Origin: Cynocephalus volans
Taxonomy: Eukaryota > Chordata > Mammalia > Dermoptera > Cynocephalidae
NCBI RefSeq assembly: GCF_027409185.1
Contig: NC_084478.1
Location: 79,343,624-79,407,623 of the forward strand
Length of the DNA: 64,000 nucleotides
Direction of reading: 5' to 3'
Part shown: piece after piece, positions 1-11,406 of the stretch
How the letters are laid out: each line of letters starts with the position of its first letter
How positions within the stretch are numbered: the first letter of the stretch is position 1
The notes under the pieces: generated by a model
What the model saw: only the letters and a program-made list of their open reading frames with translations
Databases searched by the model: none
Told to the model about the DNA's origin: nothing
Translations under genes and position numbers: made by a program

Positions 1-36
1 AAGGTTGCTGTTTTCAATATTAGGGTGACTTTTTTT

Positions 37-312
37 TTTTTTTTTCCCCAACAGACCTCAATTTATTTATTTATTTATTTATTTTTTATTTATTTTTTGT
101 TTTTACATGGTGTAATTCTGTTTAATAAGCCAGCATTTACAGAATATAATTTTATTTGAATTTTAAGTTTTATAAAAACATTATACAAGAAATACATTTA
201 CTTATTATAGAAGAATTAGAAAATACAGCTAAGTAAAAAGAAGAAAATAAAAATTTCTTACAGTCCTCTACCTAGAGATAACTACCACCAACTTTTTAGT
301 CTGCGTATGAAC
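37..312 (-). repeat. A/T-rich segment with a poly(T) head, joined to the young L1
   Basis: A T-run at about 31-48, an ATTT-rich stretch at 61-105 and then AT-rich sequence precede the L1 fragment. Read on the minus strand, this segment ends in a poly(A). The motif TAGGGTGACTTTT occurs just before the T-run and again just after the L1 poly(A) at 1041, so both pieces may sit inside one target-site duplication. The segment is not L1 ORF2. Its identity is unknown. Confidence 0.45.
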
Positions 313-825
313 TTGATACCATCTAACCCCAGTTAGGATGGCTAAAATCCAAAAGACTATGAACGATAAATGCTGGCGAGGTTGCGGAGAAAAAGGAACT
401 CTCATACATTGTTGGTGGGACTGCAAAATGGTGCAGCCTCTATGGAAAATGGTATGGAGGTTCCTCAAACAATTGCAGATAGATCTACCATACGACCCAG
501 CTATCCCACTGTTGGGAATATACCCAGAGGAATGGAAATCATCAAGTCGAAGGTATACCTGTTCCCCAATGTTCATCGCAGCACTCTTTACAATAGCCAA
601 GAGTTGGAACCAGCCCAAATGCCCATCATCAGATGAGTGGATACGGAAAATGTGGTACATCTACACAATGGAATACTACTCAGCTATAAAAACGAATGAA
701 ATACTGCCATTTGCAACAACATGGATGGACCTTTAGAGAATTATATTAAGTGAAACGAGTCAGGCACAGAAAGAGAAATACCACATGTTCTCACTTATTG
801 GTGGGAACTAAAAATTAATATATAA

Positions 826-859
<34 letters not shown>

Positions 860-1040
860 CCGGGGGGGGGGCGAAGAAGATATAACAACCACAATTACTT
901 GAAGTTGATACGACAAGCAAACAGAAAGGACATTGTTGGGGGGGCGGGGGGGAGGGAGAAGGGAGGGAGGTTTTGGTGATGGGGAGCAATAATCAGCCAC
1001 AATGTATATCGACAAAATAAAATTAAAAAAAAAAAAAAAA
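313..1040 (+). mobile_element. 5'-truncated young L1 (ORF2 C-terminus + 3' UTR)
   Basis: The left part codes the last ~130 residues of L1 ORF2p, including the C-terminal Cys/His motif (C-W-R-G-C ... H-C-W-W-D-C). It is almost identical to the end of the full-length L1 at 42,286-46,114, so it belongs to the same young subfamily. The 3' UTR carries a CA repeat (about 829-856) and G-rich tracts and ends in a poly(A) at 1024-1040. A stop at 734-736 ends the frame a little early. It is a dead fragment. Confidence 0.9.
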
Positions 1041-1054
1041 TAGGGTGACTTTTG

Positions 1055-1620
1055 AATAAAGACCAGGTGTTGTGAGGAAGTGGAAACATAGAATATGAGG
1101 TCAGAGAGTTTGTCAGGGACCAAGTCATGAAGGTCCTTGGAGGCCATCATAGAGCCTCCTTGGCTCTTACTTTCAGTGAATTGGAAGCCACTGAGGGTTT
1201 AGAGGAGAAAGATGTCATCATCTGATTTACATTTTAGAAGGCTCTCTGGCCAGCTCTATGTTGAGAATATACTATAGGGCGGCACAGGGGGAAGACCAGT
1301 CAAGAGGCCATTGCCAAGAGATGATAGTAGCTTGGACAAGGATGATGGAGGTGGTGAGAAGTGGTCAGATTCTGTATAGATTTCGAAAGTGGAGACAACA
1401 AGATTTACTGATGTGGGGTATGAGAGAAAGGAGTCAGGAATGACTCCAAGATTTTTGACCTGAGCAACTGGAAGAACATAGTTACTATTTACAGAGATAA
1501 GGAGGCTGTGAGAAGAGCAGATTTGGGGAAAGATAGGGAGCTCATTTTCAGCCTGTAGATTTTGAGATACCTATCATACATGTAAGAGGAGATGGCCAGG
1601 AGGCAGTTCACGCCTCCCTA
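1055..1620 (+). repeat. Ancient interspersed repeat, family not named
   Basis: This stretch has no coding potential. Phrases such as GAAGGTCCTTGGAGGCCAT and GACTCCAAGATTTTTGACC are typical of a dispersed old mammalian repeat. Related wording recurs at about 22,060-22,400 and more weakly at 38,960-39,550. I cannot assign the family without a repeat-library comparison. Confidence 0.4.
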
Positions 1621-2199
1621 AGGAAACTAGCCAGTAAACTTCCCTTACAGACTCCACCCCTTCCTACACAGCAACCCCTCATCTCTCCCAATCACTCCCA
1701 GAAACCCTGGTCTGAATACAGTGGAGAAGACACAGAGAGCAAGCCTAGATGTTTGAGAGCCCAGTGGCAGGGAACACCCAGTTGACAGCAGCTCTGGATC
1801 TGGGGCTCCTGGAGCTAACTGCAACTCTGTAAGTATTGATGTGTTAGGCACAGGAAGCAAACACAGTCTGGACGACTGTGAGGATGAGGTGGGCAGTGCG
1901 CTTAGGGAGGGGTGAGCAGGCTGGAGCAGAATCCACACTGAATGGAGCTCGGAAGCAATGGGGACTCTGAACCTGATCCTCAGGTCTCAAGAATGTTACC
2001 CAGCTCGATTATGGGAGTGAAAGGAGGAGGCAGGCCTGCAAGGGAGGCTCTAGAATCTAGAGTCTAGATCTCTTGGAAGGCCCAGAAAGCAGATGGGGGA
2101 AACCTGGAGATCCTTGCCCTGTAGCAGCATAGCAGGTGGGATGAAAGGTAGGACTGGAGGAAGCAGTCATAAACTGAATCCTCAACAGCTGACTACTGT

Positions 2200-2395
2200 G
2201 ACATTGCATAAAAGGCCTGGGTTTCTGGAGCCAGACGGACTTGAGTTCAAACCCTTGTTCTTCCACTTAGTTATGTGACCCTGGGCACCTCTCTGTAACT
2301 TAATTTCCTCATCAGTGAATGGGGATAATAATACCAACCTTTTAGGGTTTTTTGAATATTGAATTGGTTGATAGGTGTGGGAATGCTTTGTAAAC
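2200..2395 (+). repeat. MIR SINE
   Basis: It has the MIR core: a 'gagccagacggacttgagttcaaa' type start, then 'ttatgtgaccctgggca', 'ctcatcagtgaatggggata' and a trailing AATA-rich part. Divergence is high, as expected for this old tRNA-derived family. Confidence 0.8.
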
Positions 2396-2774
2396 CATAA
2401 AAAGCTGCAAATCTATATGGTATTTTTTATTATTACTTTGCTCCCAGGGATGAACCTGGCCTCTTCAGCAGAGGACAAGTATGATTTGAGGCTTGGGGTA
2501 CACCCAAGGTTAAGCGCCACACTAGAGAAGCCAGCTGGTTAACCTCTGCAACGTTTCACCTGGCTTAGCTGTGCTAGGTTTCTGCTCCTCCCTGGACACA
2601 GCTGCAGCTGCTGCCGCTGCCACCACTGCCACCCAGTGGCTACTTCAGGAAAAGACCTCTCCCAACATTCCCCAGTTGAAGCCCTAGCTTCTACTTTCCT
2701 CACCCGGGATGATAGGAATGAAACGCTGCACAACAGAGCTCTCTCTCTTCCGTGAAACTCTTCTTCACTTTGGT

Positions 2775-2995
2775 TGCTGTTACTTTGCATTAGTCTGGTT
2801 CTCCTCTTCCTCTGGATGTTCCTTCTGACTCCTTCCCTGGCTCCTTTTTGTCCTCCCTTCCTCAAACGCGAGCCTTCCCCCAAGGAGCCTCTTCTCTCCT
2901 CCCTTCTCTTCTCTCCTCTCTTCCCTCTCTCCTCCCTCTGCACCACCTCTCTCTTTCCTCCCCCACTTCCTCCCCCTCTCTTTCAGAACACCCAC
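2775..2995. repeat. Polypyrimidine (CT-rich) low-complexity tract
   Basis: About 220 bp is almost all C and T on the plus strand. The open frames crossing it, on both strands, are low-complexity artefacts. Confidence 0.85.
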
Positions 2996-3834
2996 TCTCA
3001 TGATTTCAACTATCAGTTAGAGGTTATTAATAGTTCTACTGATGAAGAGACTCCAGAATACAGATCTCTCTCTAATCAAGTTTTATCTCTCCCTCTCTCA
3101 CACTTACCACATTTGATTTCTACAGAGATTATGGCACATGCCACGGGTTGCCTAGAATTACACTCATTTGTGTTTTTGTCCATCTCCTCCTGATCCTCTC
3201 ACCCCCATTCCCAAAGCCCCTTGAGGTCACGCACCTGGTTTTACCTCTATCTTTCCCACAGCCTTCCAAGTAAAGTTATGATAACATGTGTTCTGGATTT
3301 TTTTCCGAATTATATGTCCCGTTGTCCAAAAAATGCCTACCACTTCAGAGTTAAGAGAACAGGTAACTTGCACATAGTAAGTGTTCAATAAATGTTGAAT
3401 GAAGGAATGACTCAGTTATAGTTTGTTGAATTCAGTGGTTCCCACATCTATAATCTAAGCCCTGCATATGTTGTTTCCTATAGGACACATCCACTTGGGG
3501 ATCTCATTGACCTCTGGAATTTGGTATGCAGGAAAAGTTTATTATCTTCTTTCTCCTGACAGAGATGTATGGATACCATTATTGCTGATACCCTTCGATC
3601 CCCTACTCCTGCAGTTTTTTCCAGTCCTCCCTCTCCTGACCCCTCACATCTAGTATTCATAAATGTCTCAATGACATTTCTGTCTCTGCAATGTTTACCA
3701 TTTCCTCAGCACCTAAAGAAGGAAAAGGGGGAAAGACATGGTTTCTAATATCTTTCTCTGAGTTAGGAGGAAAAGAAGGGAGGAAAGAAGGAAGGAAAGA
3801 AATGAGAGAAGGAGGGTAAGTGATATAGTAGAAA

Positions 3835-4035
3835 AATGCAGACTTTGGAATCAGACACACCTAAGGTTCAACTCTGACTCCATTATTGACCAGCTATGGG
3901 ACTGTGAATAAGCCTTCCTGAACATCCGTTTCCTCACATGTAGAAGAAGAATACCAGCACCTAGCTTGTCATGAGAAGAAAATGAGGCAATGCATGTAGA
4001 GAACCCAGCATGATGTCTGGCAGTTAGCATCCTCA
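3835..4035 (+). repeat. MIR SINE
   Basis: MIR core in order: 'gactttggaatcagacacacct', 'ttcaactctgactcc', 'gctatgggactgtgaataag', 'gtttcctcacatgtaga', and a final 'cagcatgatgtctggca'. Moderately diverged. Confidence 0.8.
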
Positions 4036-5280
4036 GCATCGTTATTCGGAATTAAAATACAGGTTATTTGGAGGGTGTGGGAGGTTCACCCCAATTGCTT
4101 GGGTTCTCTTTATGAAGTGGAAAAATGAGATCACTTGCTTAGGTAAGTGGAACGAGACAGTCACTTAAACCTGATGGAAAAGAGCAGTAATCTGAAACCC
4201 AGGATAATTCAGACTTACTAATAAAATCATGGGAAAGTGACTGAGTCCATATGATCGTAGCCAAGTCAGCTCTGTCCGTATGTCTTGTCTGTAGTGTGCC
4301 CTTTTTGTCTTTCTAAATGTCTGTCTTTATCTTCAGCAAGGCTGTTAACAACCATAGAGCAGAGGAGGGGCCACATTATCCAGCACCTAGGACAGTGCAG
4401 GAAGTCTCTGTTTCTACCATTTGATCCAGCTGTCTCTTTTCCATCCTCCCTCACTGAGCTAATGCCCTCATCCACATCCCACTTGAATCTGTTGGTATGA
4501 TTTCAGTTGCAGTAACAGAAAATGTCAACTCAGCCGACTTTTTTAAAAAAGGAAGTGTATTGTCTTGCATATAAGTCCAGGAGTGGGCGGCTTTGAAGCT
4601 GGCTAATTCAACAGTTCAACAATGTTGTTTTAAAAACCCTGATTCTTTCCATCTTTCTGACCTGCAACCCTCAGCATGTGGTTTAGCAACTCTCATGGTC
4701 ACAAGGTGGCCGTTGCAGTTCAGGCATTGCATCGAAATGTGGCAATATTCAATGGTAGGAAAGAAAGGCCTCTCTTCCTGTGTGTTTATTTTTATCATTC
4801 AGAAGACCTTTCCCAGAATCTCCCCAGCACACTTCCCTGGAATTTGGTCATGCCTGTAATTAAACCTACCACCGGCAAGGGGGATGAAATGACCATGACT
4901 TGCTTAGAGGAGCACAGAACCTTGTGGAGGAGGGTGGAAATACCTTCAAATAATGGGGATTCTGCCCCACAAGGAAAAAGGGGGAGATGGCTATTGAGTT
5001 GGAAAACAATCCTGTCTGCTACAATCCTTTACTGAATAATAATACCACCTTCCTCACACAGAGATATGACCATCACTTCCTAACTAGAAGGCATGGGTGG
5101 GAACATCATTGGGATGTGCAGAGTGAGGGTGGGTAAGGACCTGAAAATATGTCTCCCACCAATCTATCAGAGTGGCCATAAACTGCACATTTAAAGGTGC
5201 AATTCTTTGCCTTCTTACCCTTGCATCCTTGTAAAATGCAAGTACCTCTGGTCAAGGAACAATAGTGATAGTTCTCTTTG
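4036..5280. other. Intergenic, no gene seen
   Basis: No conserved coding frame, RNA gene or promoter is recognised. The part near 4,500-5,030 resembles an old LTR or DNA-transposon remnant ('gttgcagtaacagaaaatgt', 'gtccaggagtgggcgg') that I cannot name. Confidence 0.5.
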
Positions 5281-5600
5281 AGGGACTACTAACTGGAAAG
5301 GGGCACAAGGGAATTTTCTGGGGAGATGGAAATGTTCTCTATCTTGATCTGTGTAGTAGTTACATGTGTATATACACAGATGAATTATTTTCGTAGATTC
5401 CTATGTCACCGTAGTTCCTATGGTAACAAATTACCACAGACTTAGTGGCTTGAAATGATACACTTTTATTATTTTCTTACAGTTCTGGAGGTCAGAAATC
5501 TTAAGTTTCAATGGGCCAAATCAAGGTGTCAGCAGGGCCATGCCTGAACTGCGAGTTGTCATCTTGTGACCATGAGAGACTATGGGGGAGGATTCATTTC
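5281..5600. repeat. Left copy of a 320-bp direct repeat flanking the MaLR provirus
   Basis: It aligns base for base, with scattered substitutions, to 8,014-8,334. The copy includes about 115 bp of non-repeat sequence and then the end of an MLT1-type LTR on the minus strand (from about 5,396). It stops exactly where the provirus 5' LTR begins. The right copy carries on into the rest of the MLT1 LTR. Confidence 0.9.
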
Positions 5601-6025
5601 TTGAATTATGTCCCCCCAAAAACTCACTGGAGCTTGAATTGTGTCCCCTCCAAACCTCATGTGGAAATTTGATCCCCAATGTGGCAGTATTGGAAACTGA
5701 TTGAGTCATGGGGGTGGATCCCTCATGAATGGATTAGTGCTCTCCCTAGGTGGGGGGAGTAAGGAGTGAGTTCTCACTCTATTAGTTCCCATGAGAGCTG
5801 GTTGTTTAAAAGACTCTGGCACCTCCCCCCCCCCCTTGCTTCCTCTCACCATGTGATCTGCTTGTACCCACCGGCTGCCTGCCATTTTCTGCCATGAGTA
5901 GAAGCAGGCTGAGGCCCATGCCAGATGCAGCTGTCCCAGAATCATAAGCCAAATAAACTTCTGTTCTTTATAAATTACCCAGTATCAGGTATTTCTCTTA
6001 TAGCAACACAAAATGGACTAGTACA
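5601..6025 (+). repeat. 5' LTR of a MaLR (THE1/MST-like) provirus
   Basis: It is a close match to the 3' LTR at 7,576-8,013 and lacks the first 9 bp of that copy (TGTAGTGGA). The end carries the AATAAACTTCTGTTCTTTATAAATTACCCAGT-type MaLR region (split here by its hallmark parts AATAAA and ATTACCCAGT) and finishes in ATGGACTAGTACA. Confidence 0.9.
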
Positions 6026-7575
6026 GAAAATTGGTACCAGGTGTGTGGTGTTGCTATACAGATACCTGAAAATGTGGATGCACTTTGGAACTGGGTATTA
6101 GGCAAAGGTTGGAGGAGTTTGGAGGACTTAGAAGAAGACAAAAAGATGAGGGAAAGTTTGAAACATTTCAGAGACTGGTTAAATGGTTGTGACCAGAATG
6201 TTGATAGAAACATGGACAGTGAAGACCATGCAGATGATGAAGTCTCAGATAGAAATGAGGAACTTACTGGGAATTGGACAAAAGATAACCCTTGCTACAC
6301 CATAGCAAGGAACTTGGCTGCATTGTGTTCATGCCCTTGGACTTTGTGGAAGGTGGGACTTAAGAGTTGTGAACCAGAATGTTTGGCAGAAGAAATTTCC
6401 AAGCAGCAAAGCATTAAGGAAGCTGCATGGTTACTTCTAACAGTCTATGCTGAGTTATGGCACAAAAGGCATGATGTAAAGCCAGAATTTAAAAGGGAAG
6501 CAGAGTATAGAGATTTGGAAAATTTACAGCCTTGCCATGTGGTAGAGAAGCAGAGAGCCAGAGAAAAACGCAAGAGTGAAGCGGATAAAGTGTTTGCTAA
6601 AGACATTAGTTTGGCAATGAGGCAGCCAGATGCTAATAACCAGGACAATGGGAAAAACACCCTAAAGGCATTTGAGAAGTCTGGAAGGGTGCCCCACCCA
6701 TCACAGGCCCTGAGGCCTAGAAGGACTGAGTTGCCCCAGAGGACAGACCTGGGGTGCAGCTGCCCTCAGGAACCTGCTCCCTGCATCCCAGCTGCTCTGA
6801 CTAAATCAGTCCTGCCTCAAATGGCCCCAAGAGTGGTTTGTGCAGCAGCTCTGGACAGTAGAAGCCTGAAACCTCAGTGGTGTCCGTGTTGTGTTAAGTC
6901 TGCAGGCTGGCAGGATGTGAGAGCAGTGGAGGCGTGGCAGCTTCCACCCAGATTCCAGAGGATGTATGGAAAAGCCTGGAGGCCCAGGCAGAGACCTGCC
7001 ACAGGGGTGGAGCCACAGCAGAAGCCATCTACTAGAGCAATGCGGAGCAGAAGAGTGGGGTCAGAGCCCCTACAGAGCTCCCCCAGGGAAATGACTAGTA
7101 GAGCCAAGGCAGCAGGACCACCATGGAGACCCCCGACCTATGGAGCTACCAGAGTGGAACACAGGCCTGGAAAAACCACAGGCACCAGCGCAGCCCACTG
7201 GGCTGCACCCAGCAGAGCTGTGGGGGTTAGGCTGCCCAAGGTTGTGGGGTCCCAGATGCCCAATTGTGCCCAGGATGCAGGACTTGGAATCAAAGAAGAT
7301 TATTTTGGAGTTTAAGGACATAATATCTGCCCTGCTGGATTTCAGACTTGTTTGGGGTCTGTTTCTCCCTTTTTCTGGCCTATTCCTCCCTTTTGGAACA
7401 GGAATGTATGCCCAATGTCTGTCCCACCATTGTATCTTGGAAGTAGATAACTTATATTGATTTCACAGATGGGACTTTGAACTTTGAGCTTCTGAGTTGA
7501 AACGAGACTTTGGGGATGAAATGAATGTATTTGCATGTGAAAAGGACATGAGTTTGGGGGGGGGCAGGGGAAGAA
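6026..7575 (+). mobile_element. MaLR provirus internal region with a long open frame
   Basis: This lies between two matching LTRs. Positions 6,041-7,315 form a 424-codon open frame with charged, Lys/Glu-rich sequence in the first 230 codons and Pro/Arg-rich sequence after that. I see no protease, reverse transcriptase or envelope motifs. MaLR elements are known to be non-autonomous relatives of ERV-L with a short gag-like internal part, and this fits that description. No splice or host-gene context supports a cellular protein. The open frame could be chance survival in a low-stop region. Confidence 0.75.
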
Positions 7576-8013
7576 TGTAGTGGATTGAATTATGTCCACC
7601 CAAAACTCACTGGAGCTTGAATTGTGTCCCCTCCAAACCTCATGTGGAAATTTGATCCCCAATGTGGCAGTGTTGGAAACTGATTGAGTCGTGGGGGTGG
7701 ATCCCTCATGAATGGATTAGTGCTCTCCCTAGGTGGCAGGCATAATGAGTGAGTTCTCAATCTATTAGTTCCCATGAAAGCCAGTTGTTTAAAAGACTCT
7801 GGCACCTCCCCTCTCTCTCTCTCTTGCTTCCTCTCACCATGTGATTTGCTTGTACCCACTGGCCGCCTGCCGTTTTCCGCCATGAGTAGAAGCAGCCTGA
7901 GGCCCATGCCAGATGCAGCTGTTCCAGAATCGTAAGTCAAATAAACTTCTGTTCTTCATAAATTACCCAGTCTCAGGTATTTCTGTTATAGCAACACAAA
8001 ATGGACTAATACA
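7576..8013 (+). repeat. 3' LTR of the MaLR provirus
   Basis: A 438-bp LTR beginning TGTAGTGGATTG and ending ATGGACTAATACA. Substitutions against the 5' LTR are scattered at roughly a few percent by eye, so the insertion is old but not ancient. It is followed directly by the second copy of the 320-bp direct repeat instead of the sequence that precedes the 5' LTR junction. Confidence 0.9.
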
Positions 8014-8104
8014 AGGGACTACTAACTGGAAAGGGACACAAGGGAATTTTCTGGGGAGATGGAAATGTTCTGTATCTTGATCTGGGTGGTAGTTACATGT
8101 GTGT

Positions 8105-8661
8105 ATACACAGATGAATTAGTTTCCTAGATTTCTATGTCACTGTATTTCCTATGGTAAAAAATTACCACAGACTCAGTCGCTTGAAATGATACACTTTT
8201 ATTATTTTCTTACAGTTCTGGAGGTCGGAAGTCTTAAGTTTTGATGGGCCAAAATCAAGCTGTCAGCAGGGCCGTGCCTGAACTGCAAGTTGTCATCTTG
8301 TGACCATGAGAGACTATGGGGGAGAATTCATTTCTTTGCCTTTTCCACCTTCCAGAGCTGTATTCCTTGCATTCCTTGGCTCATGGTCCCTTCTTCCATC
8401 TTCAAAGCCAGCAGTGTAGCATTTCCTTTCTGTCCTCATACTGCCTTCTGTCTCTCTAGTCAAATCTCCCTCCGCCTCTCTCTCATAAAGAGACTAGAGA
8501 TTACATTTAGGGCCCACCTGGATAATCTAGAATAATCTCCCCATTTCAGGATTCTTAATTTAATCACATCTGCAAAGTCCCTTTTGCCATATAAGATAAC
8601 ATTCATAGGTTCCAGGGATTAGGACCTGATATCTTTAGGGGACATTATTCAGCCTGCCACA
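8105..8661 (-). repeat. MLT1-type LTR (MaLR), minus strand
   Basis: Read on the minus strand it starts TGTGGCAGGCTGAATAATG, has the classic 'GGGACTTTGCAGATGTGATTAA' and 'GGTGGGCCC' phrases, and ends near 'GGTAATTTTTTACCATAGGAA'. Its 3' half is also present in the left direct-repeat copy at about 5,396-5,600. Confidence 0.85.
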
Positions 8662-10200
8662 GTAGGTAAAAATTCATTGAGCTGCACTTAAGATTTGTGC
8701 ATTTTACTGTCTGTGAATTATATCTCAGTCCAGAAATGCACATACTCCTGGGAAAGAGATAATGACTTAAGTTAAACCATAATAATGAATTAGAGACCAA
8801 GCAGACATACTTTCTTCCTACTTAGAGGACCATGGACCTGAGTTGAAAGAGGGGCTAAGTACCTAAAAGGGAGGAAGGAGCCTCAAGCGTGGGTCTGAAG
8901 ACAAAAATGGGCTGACAGCTAGACCAAAAATAGATTCATTCTGACTTTTCTCCTCCCCCACAGACAACAACCTTGGCAAGTATATGACTCTTTCCTGTAT
9001 GTATAGCATTAGTTTCTATCCCACTATGGTCCCTGCAGAGTCTGAGCTTCTAACTCTGTATGGAAATCCCTGAGAAAGAGAAAGTTACAGCAACTAAATG
9101 AAGACCCTGGGTGTATACTGGCCAGGAATGGCAGGGTATGACACAACTAACTGTGCAAAGGGAATATAGGACAGGGTGTCCAGGGCCCTTGGTGAGGAAC
9201 AGGAGTTAGGGAAGGCCCTGCCCAGCCCTCTGAGCCACAGCTATAGCCATCCTCTGAGGAACGGACACCTCATTGCAGGGTTGAGGGCTGTGTCTATAGC
9301 TAAAAACTAAAGACCAGCCAGCTCTAAGTGGAGGCAAAGGAGGTCAGGGTCCTGGATCCCCAGAGCTTGGAGATTCTGTCTCTACATTCTCTATGCCCAC
9401 AAAGCCCAGGCCTGGGCCCTATGGGAAGGACAGTCAAGAAAGGAAGATTACTTTATTGTTGCCATTGTGGGGGTCCTGGCAGCTGCAGAGACAGAAATAT
9501 CTCTAATTCCATGAGTAGTCATATGAGGCAAGGGAAGCTGCTTAGCACATGGACTTAGTTTCAGGGATTGAAAAGAGTCAAGAGCTAGGGTGGGGGTAGG
9601 GGGCAAGGGTTACTCTAGGTAGGGGTGATACAAATGTCAATTGCCTATTCCCTCCAAATGCCATGTCCTGCCAGTAGAATCTGCCCCTGAGCCACGAATC
9701 TTAAGTTACCTTCCTCTCCAACAAGAAAAGAAGTTCAAGGCTCACGGACTTGTGCACACACTACTCAATACACTCAGCTTCCCCACCTCCTGCCCCCATG
9801 ACCTACAGGAGATTGATCCCCATAAGCTGGGATAATCAGGGTTTCTAAACATCGGCTTGAAGAGTCCAAAGTCCCAAGTGGTGGGGGGCTGGGGAGAGGG
9901 TACTCTTTCCCCACCCTTGGCTTTCCTGTGGCCTGGAACAGCTGATCGAGAGATATAGAGACTGGAGTGTGACACAAGGCTCTCCTTTCAGAAACACAAA
10001 GGCCTATACTTTGAGCTCTCCTATTTCTATCCCCCCACCATGCTTCACCTTTAAAGCCTCCAACTCTATTTTGATCCTAGTCCTCAGATTCAAGACCTCA
10101 CAAGGCCAAAACCATATCATTCCCATTCTCAAACTCCCCCGCCTTTAACATTATCAGAATCAGTCCCCCTACCGCCAAGCTGTCCCAGCAGCAATGGCCT
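8662..10200. other. Upstream flank of ARR3, no gene seen
   Basis: Mostly unique-looking sequence with no conserved frame. P2RY4, a single-exon receptor gene that neighbours ARR3 in human, is not in the window and would lie further left. Distal ARR3 control elements could be here, but I see none that I can defend. Confidence 0.5.
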
Positions 10201-10202
10201 GC

Positions 10203-10238
10203 TAATCTTTTGGCCACTAATCTTTTAGCCACTAATCT
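10203..10238 (+). promoter_or_regulatory. Three CRX/OTX-type sites at 15-bp spacing
   Basis: TAATCT occurs at 10,203, 10,218 and 10,233, each preceded by C, inside an imperfect tandem 15-mer (CTAATCTTTTGGCCA). K50 homeodomain factors such as CRX bind TAATCC/T, and photoreceptor promoters commonly carry such clusters. The array is about 110 bp upstream of the TATA box of ARR3, a cone gene, which supports function. Binding itself is inferred. Confidence 0.7.
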
Positions 10239-10321
10239 GCTTTCCAAACTCTTGGAACCTGAGTTATTTATAGCAATGTTTCATGTCCTCCCCCAACCCT
10301 ATTCTTCTCCTCTGACCCCCA

Positions 10322-10326
10322 CCAAT
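10322..10326 (+). promoter_or_regulatory. CCAAT box, ARR3 promoter
   Basis: CCAAT lies 28 bp upstream of the TATA-like element and downstream of the TAATCT array, a normal place for a proximal promoter element. Confidence 0.5.
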
Positions 10327-10349
10327 CTAAACACTCAGAGGACTGTGGG

Positions 10350-10357
10350 TATAAGAG
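10350..10357 (+). promoter_or_regulatory. TATA box of ARR3
   Basis: TATAAGAG lies about 30 bp before the predicted transcription start near 10,380, and a good splice donor (CAG|GTAATA) follows at 10,421. This makes about 10,380-10,420 a candidate non-coding exon 1 of ARR3. Confidence 0.65.
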
Positions 10358-10379
10358 GCTGGGGATGCAAGCATAGCAA

Positions 10380-10420
10380 CCAGAGCTGGAGACTGATGTG
10401 AACTTCATCTCTCTCCCCAG
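10380..10420 (+). other. ARR3: Candidate ARR3 non-coding exon 1
   Basis: This short segment runs from the expected start 30 bp after TATAAGAG to the donor CAG|GTAATA. It has no ATG in a useful frame. The next exon, with the start codon, begins at 11,386. The boundary at the 5' end is a guess. Confidence 0.5.
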
Positions 10421-11406
10421 GTAATATTCCAAAGCTCCCAACTTCTATCCCATACTAAGCCCCACATCCCTTGCCCTTAGTATCCCCTTTAATATATCAG
10501 GGGGCAGTTGAGGGGCACCTTTCCTGACACAGTCAGCAGGCATTCAGGATGACAGACCCTGCAAGAGACCTTTGGAAGCTTCCCTAAGATCACCGTTCAG
10601 GCCAGGCCTGGTGTGCATGAAGGGGAAGCACTAAAGAGACATCCTTCTCTAAGGGTCTGTACCCCAAGGTCTAGCACCTGGGGACATGGAATAAGACATG
10701 GATAAGGAAGGGGACATCTGGGAAGGGTGATGAGAGGAACAAATAGGTTCAAGGAAGGCTTTCAACCTCCATAGATGTTTCTGCCACAAACAACCAAGAG
10801 CATGAAGACACGAGTCCTTTTTCTCCCATACCTTTCTCCCTTCTTAGCTGAGGGTCAAGGCCATCATGAGATGAACTCAGGCTCAGAGTCCATTGCAGGA
10901 GCAGAAGGAGACAGAATCCATTTGTTTGTTCATTCATTCATGTATCTAATAAGCATGTCTTAGCTCCTACTGTGTGCCAGGTGATGTCCAACCTCATTCA
11001 GTCCGAGAAACACATTTTCCTCACACTTTTATGGATGGAAACTTCCTTCCAGGCCCTTTTCAGACAAGTTCTTTCTCTCTGACGGCTCTCAAGAGTGCCC
11101 CAGCCATTCCAGAAGTCCAACCCTTTCTGGAGAATAGACAGTATGGTTAGTCAACAACTTGTACAAAATAGGGAGGGACTTTCCCCCTGGTCCAGGATGG
11201 GTAAAAGTACTGCTGAAGGAGTACCCTTGGTTGGAGGGAGAATAGGAGGCACTTGATGGAGGTGAGGTGTCTATCTAAGGAGGAAAGATTATGTCACACT
11301 AAGCGTGTCTGGATGGTATACTGGAGTGAGGTAGGAGAATAGGGACCAAATGATTGAGCCTTCCTCCTTCTTTCCCTCTTTGCAGAAAAAGCTCAACATC
11401 AACTCC

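Noticed and set aside
2539-3001. Arg/Glu-rich minus-strand frames
   Set aside because: They are the complement of a polypyrimidine tract, giving low-complexity peptides.
1-10200. P2RY4, expected left of ARR3 from human synteny
   Set aside because: No single-exon seven-helix receptor frame is present, so the gene must lie outside the window.
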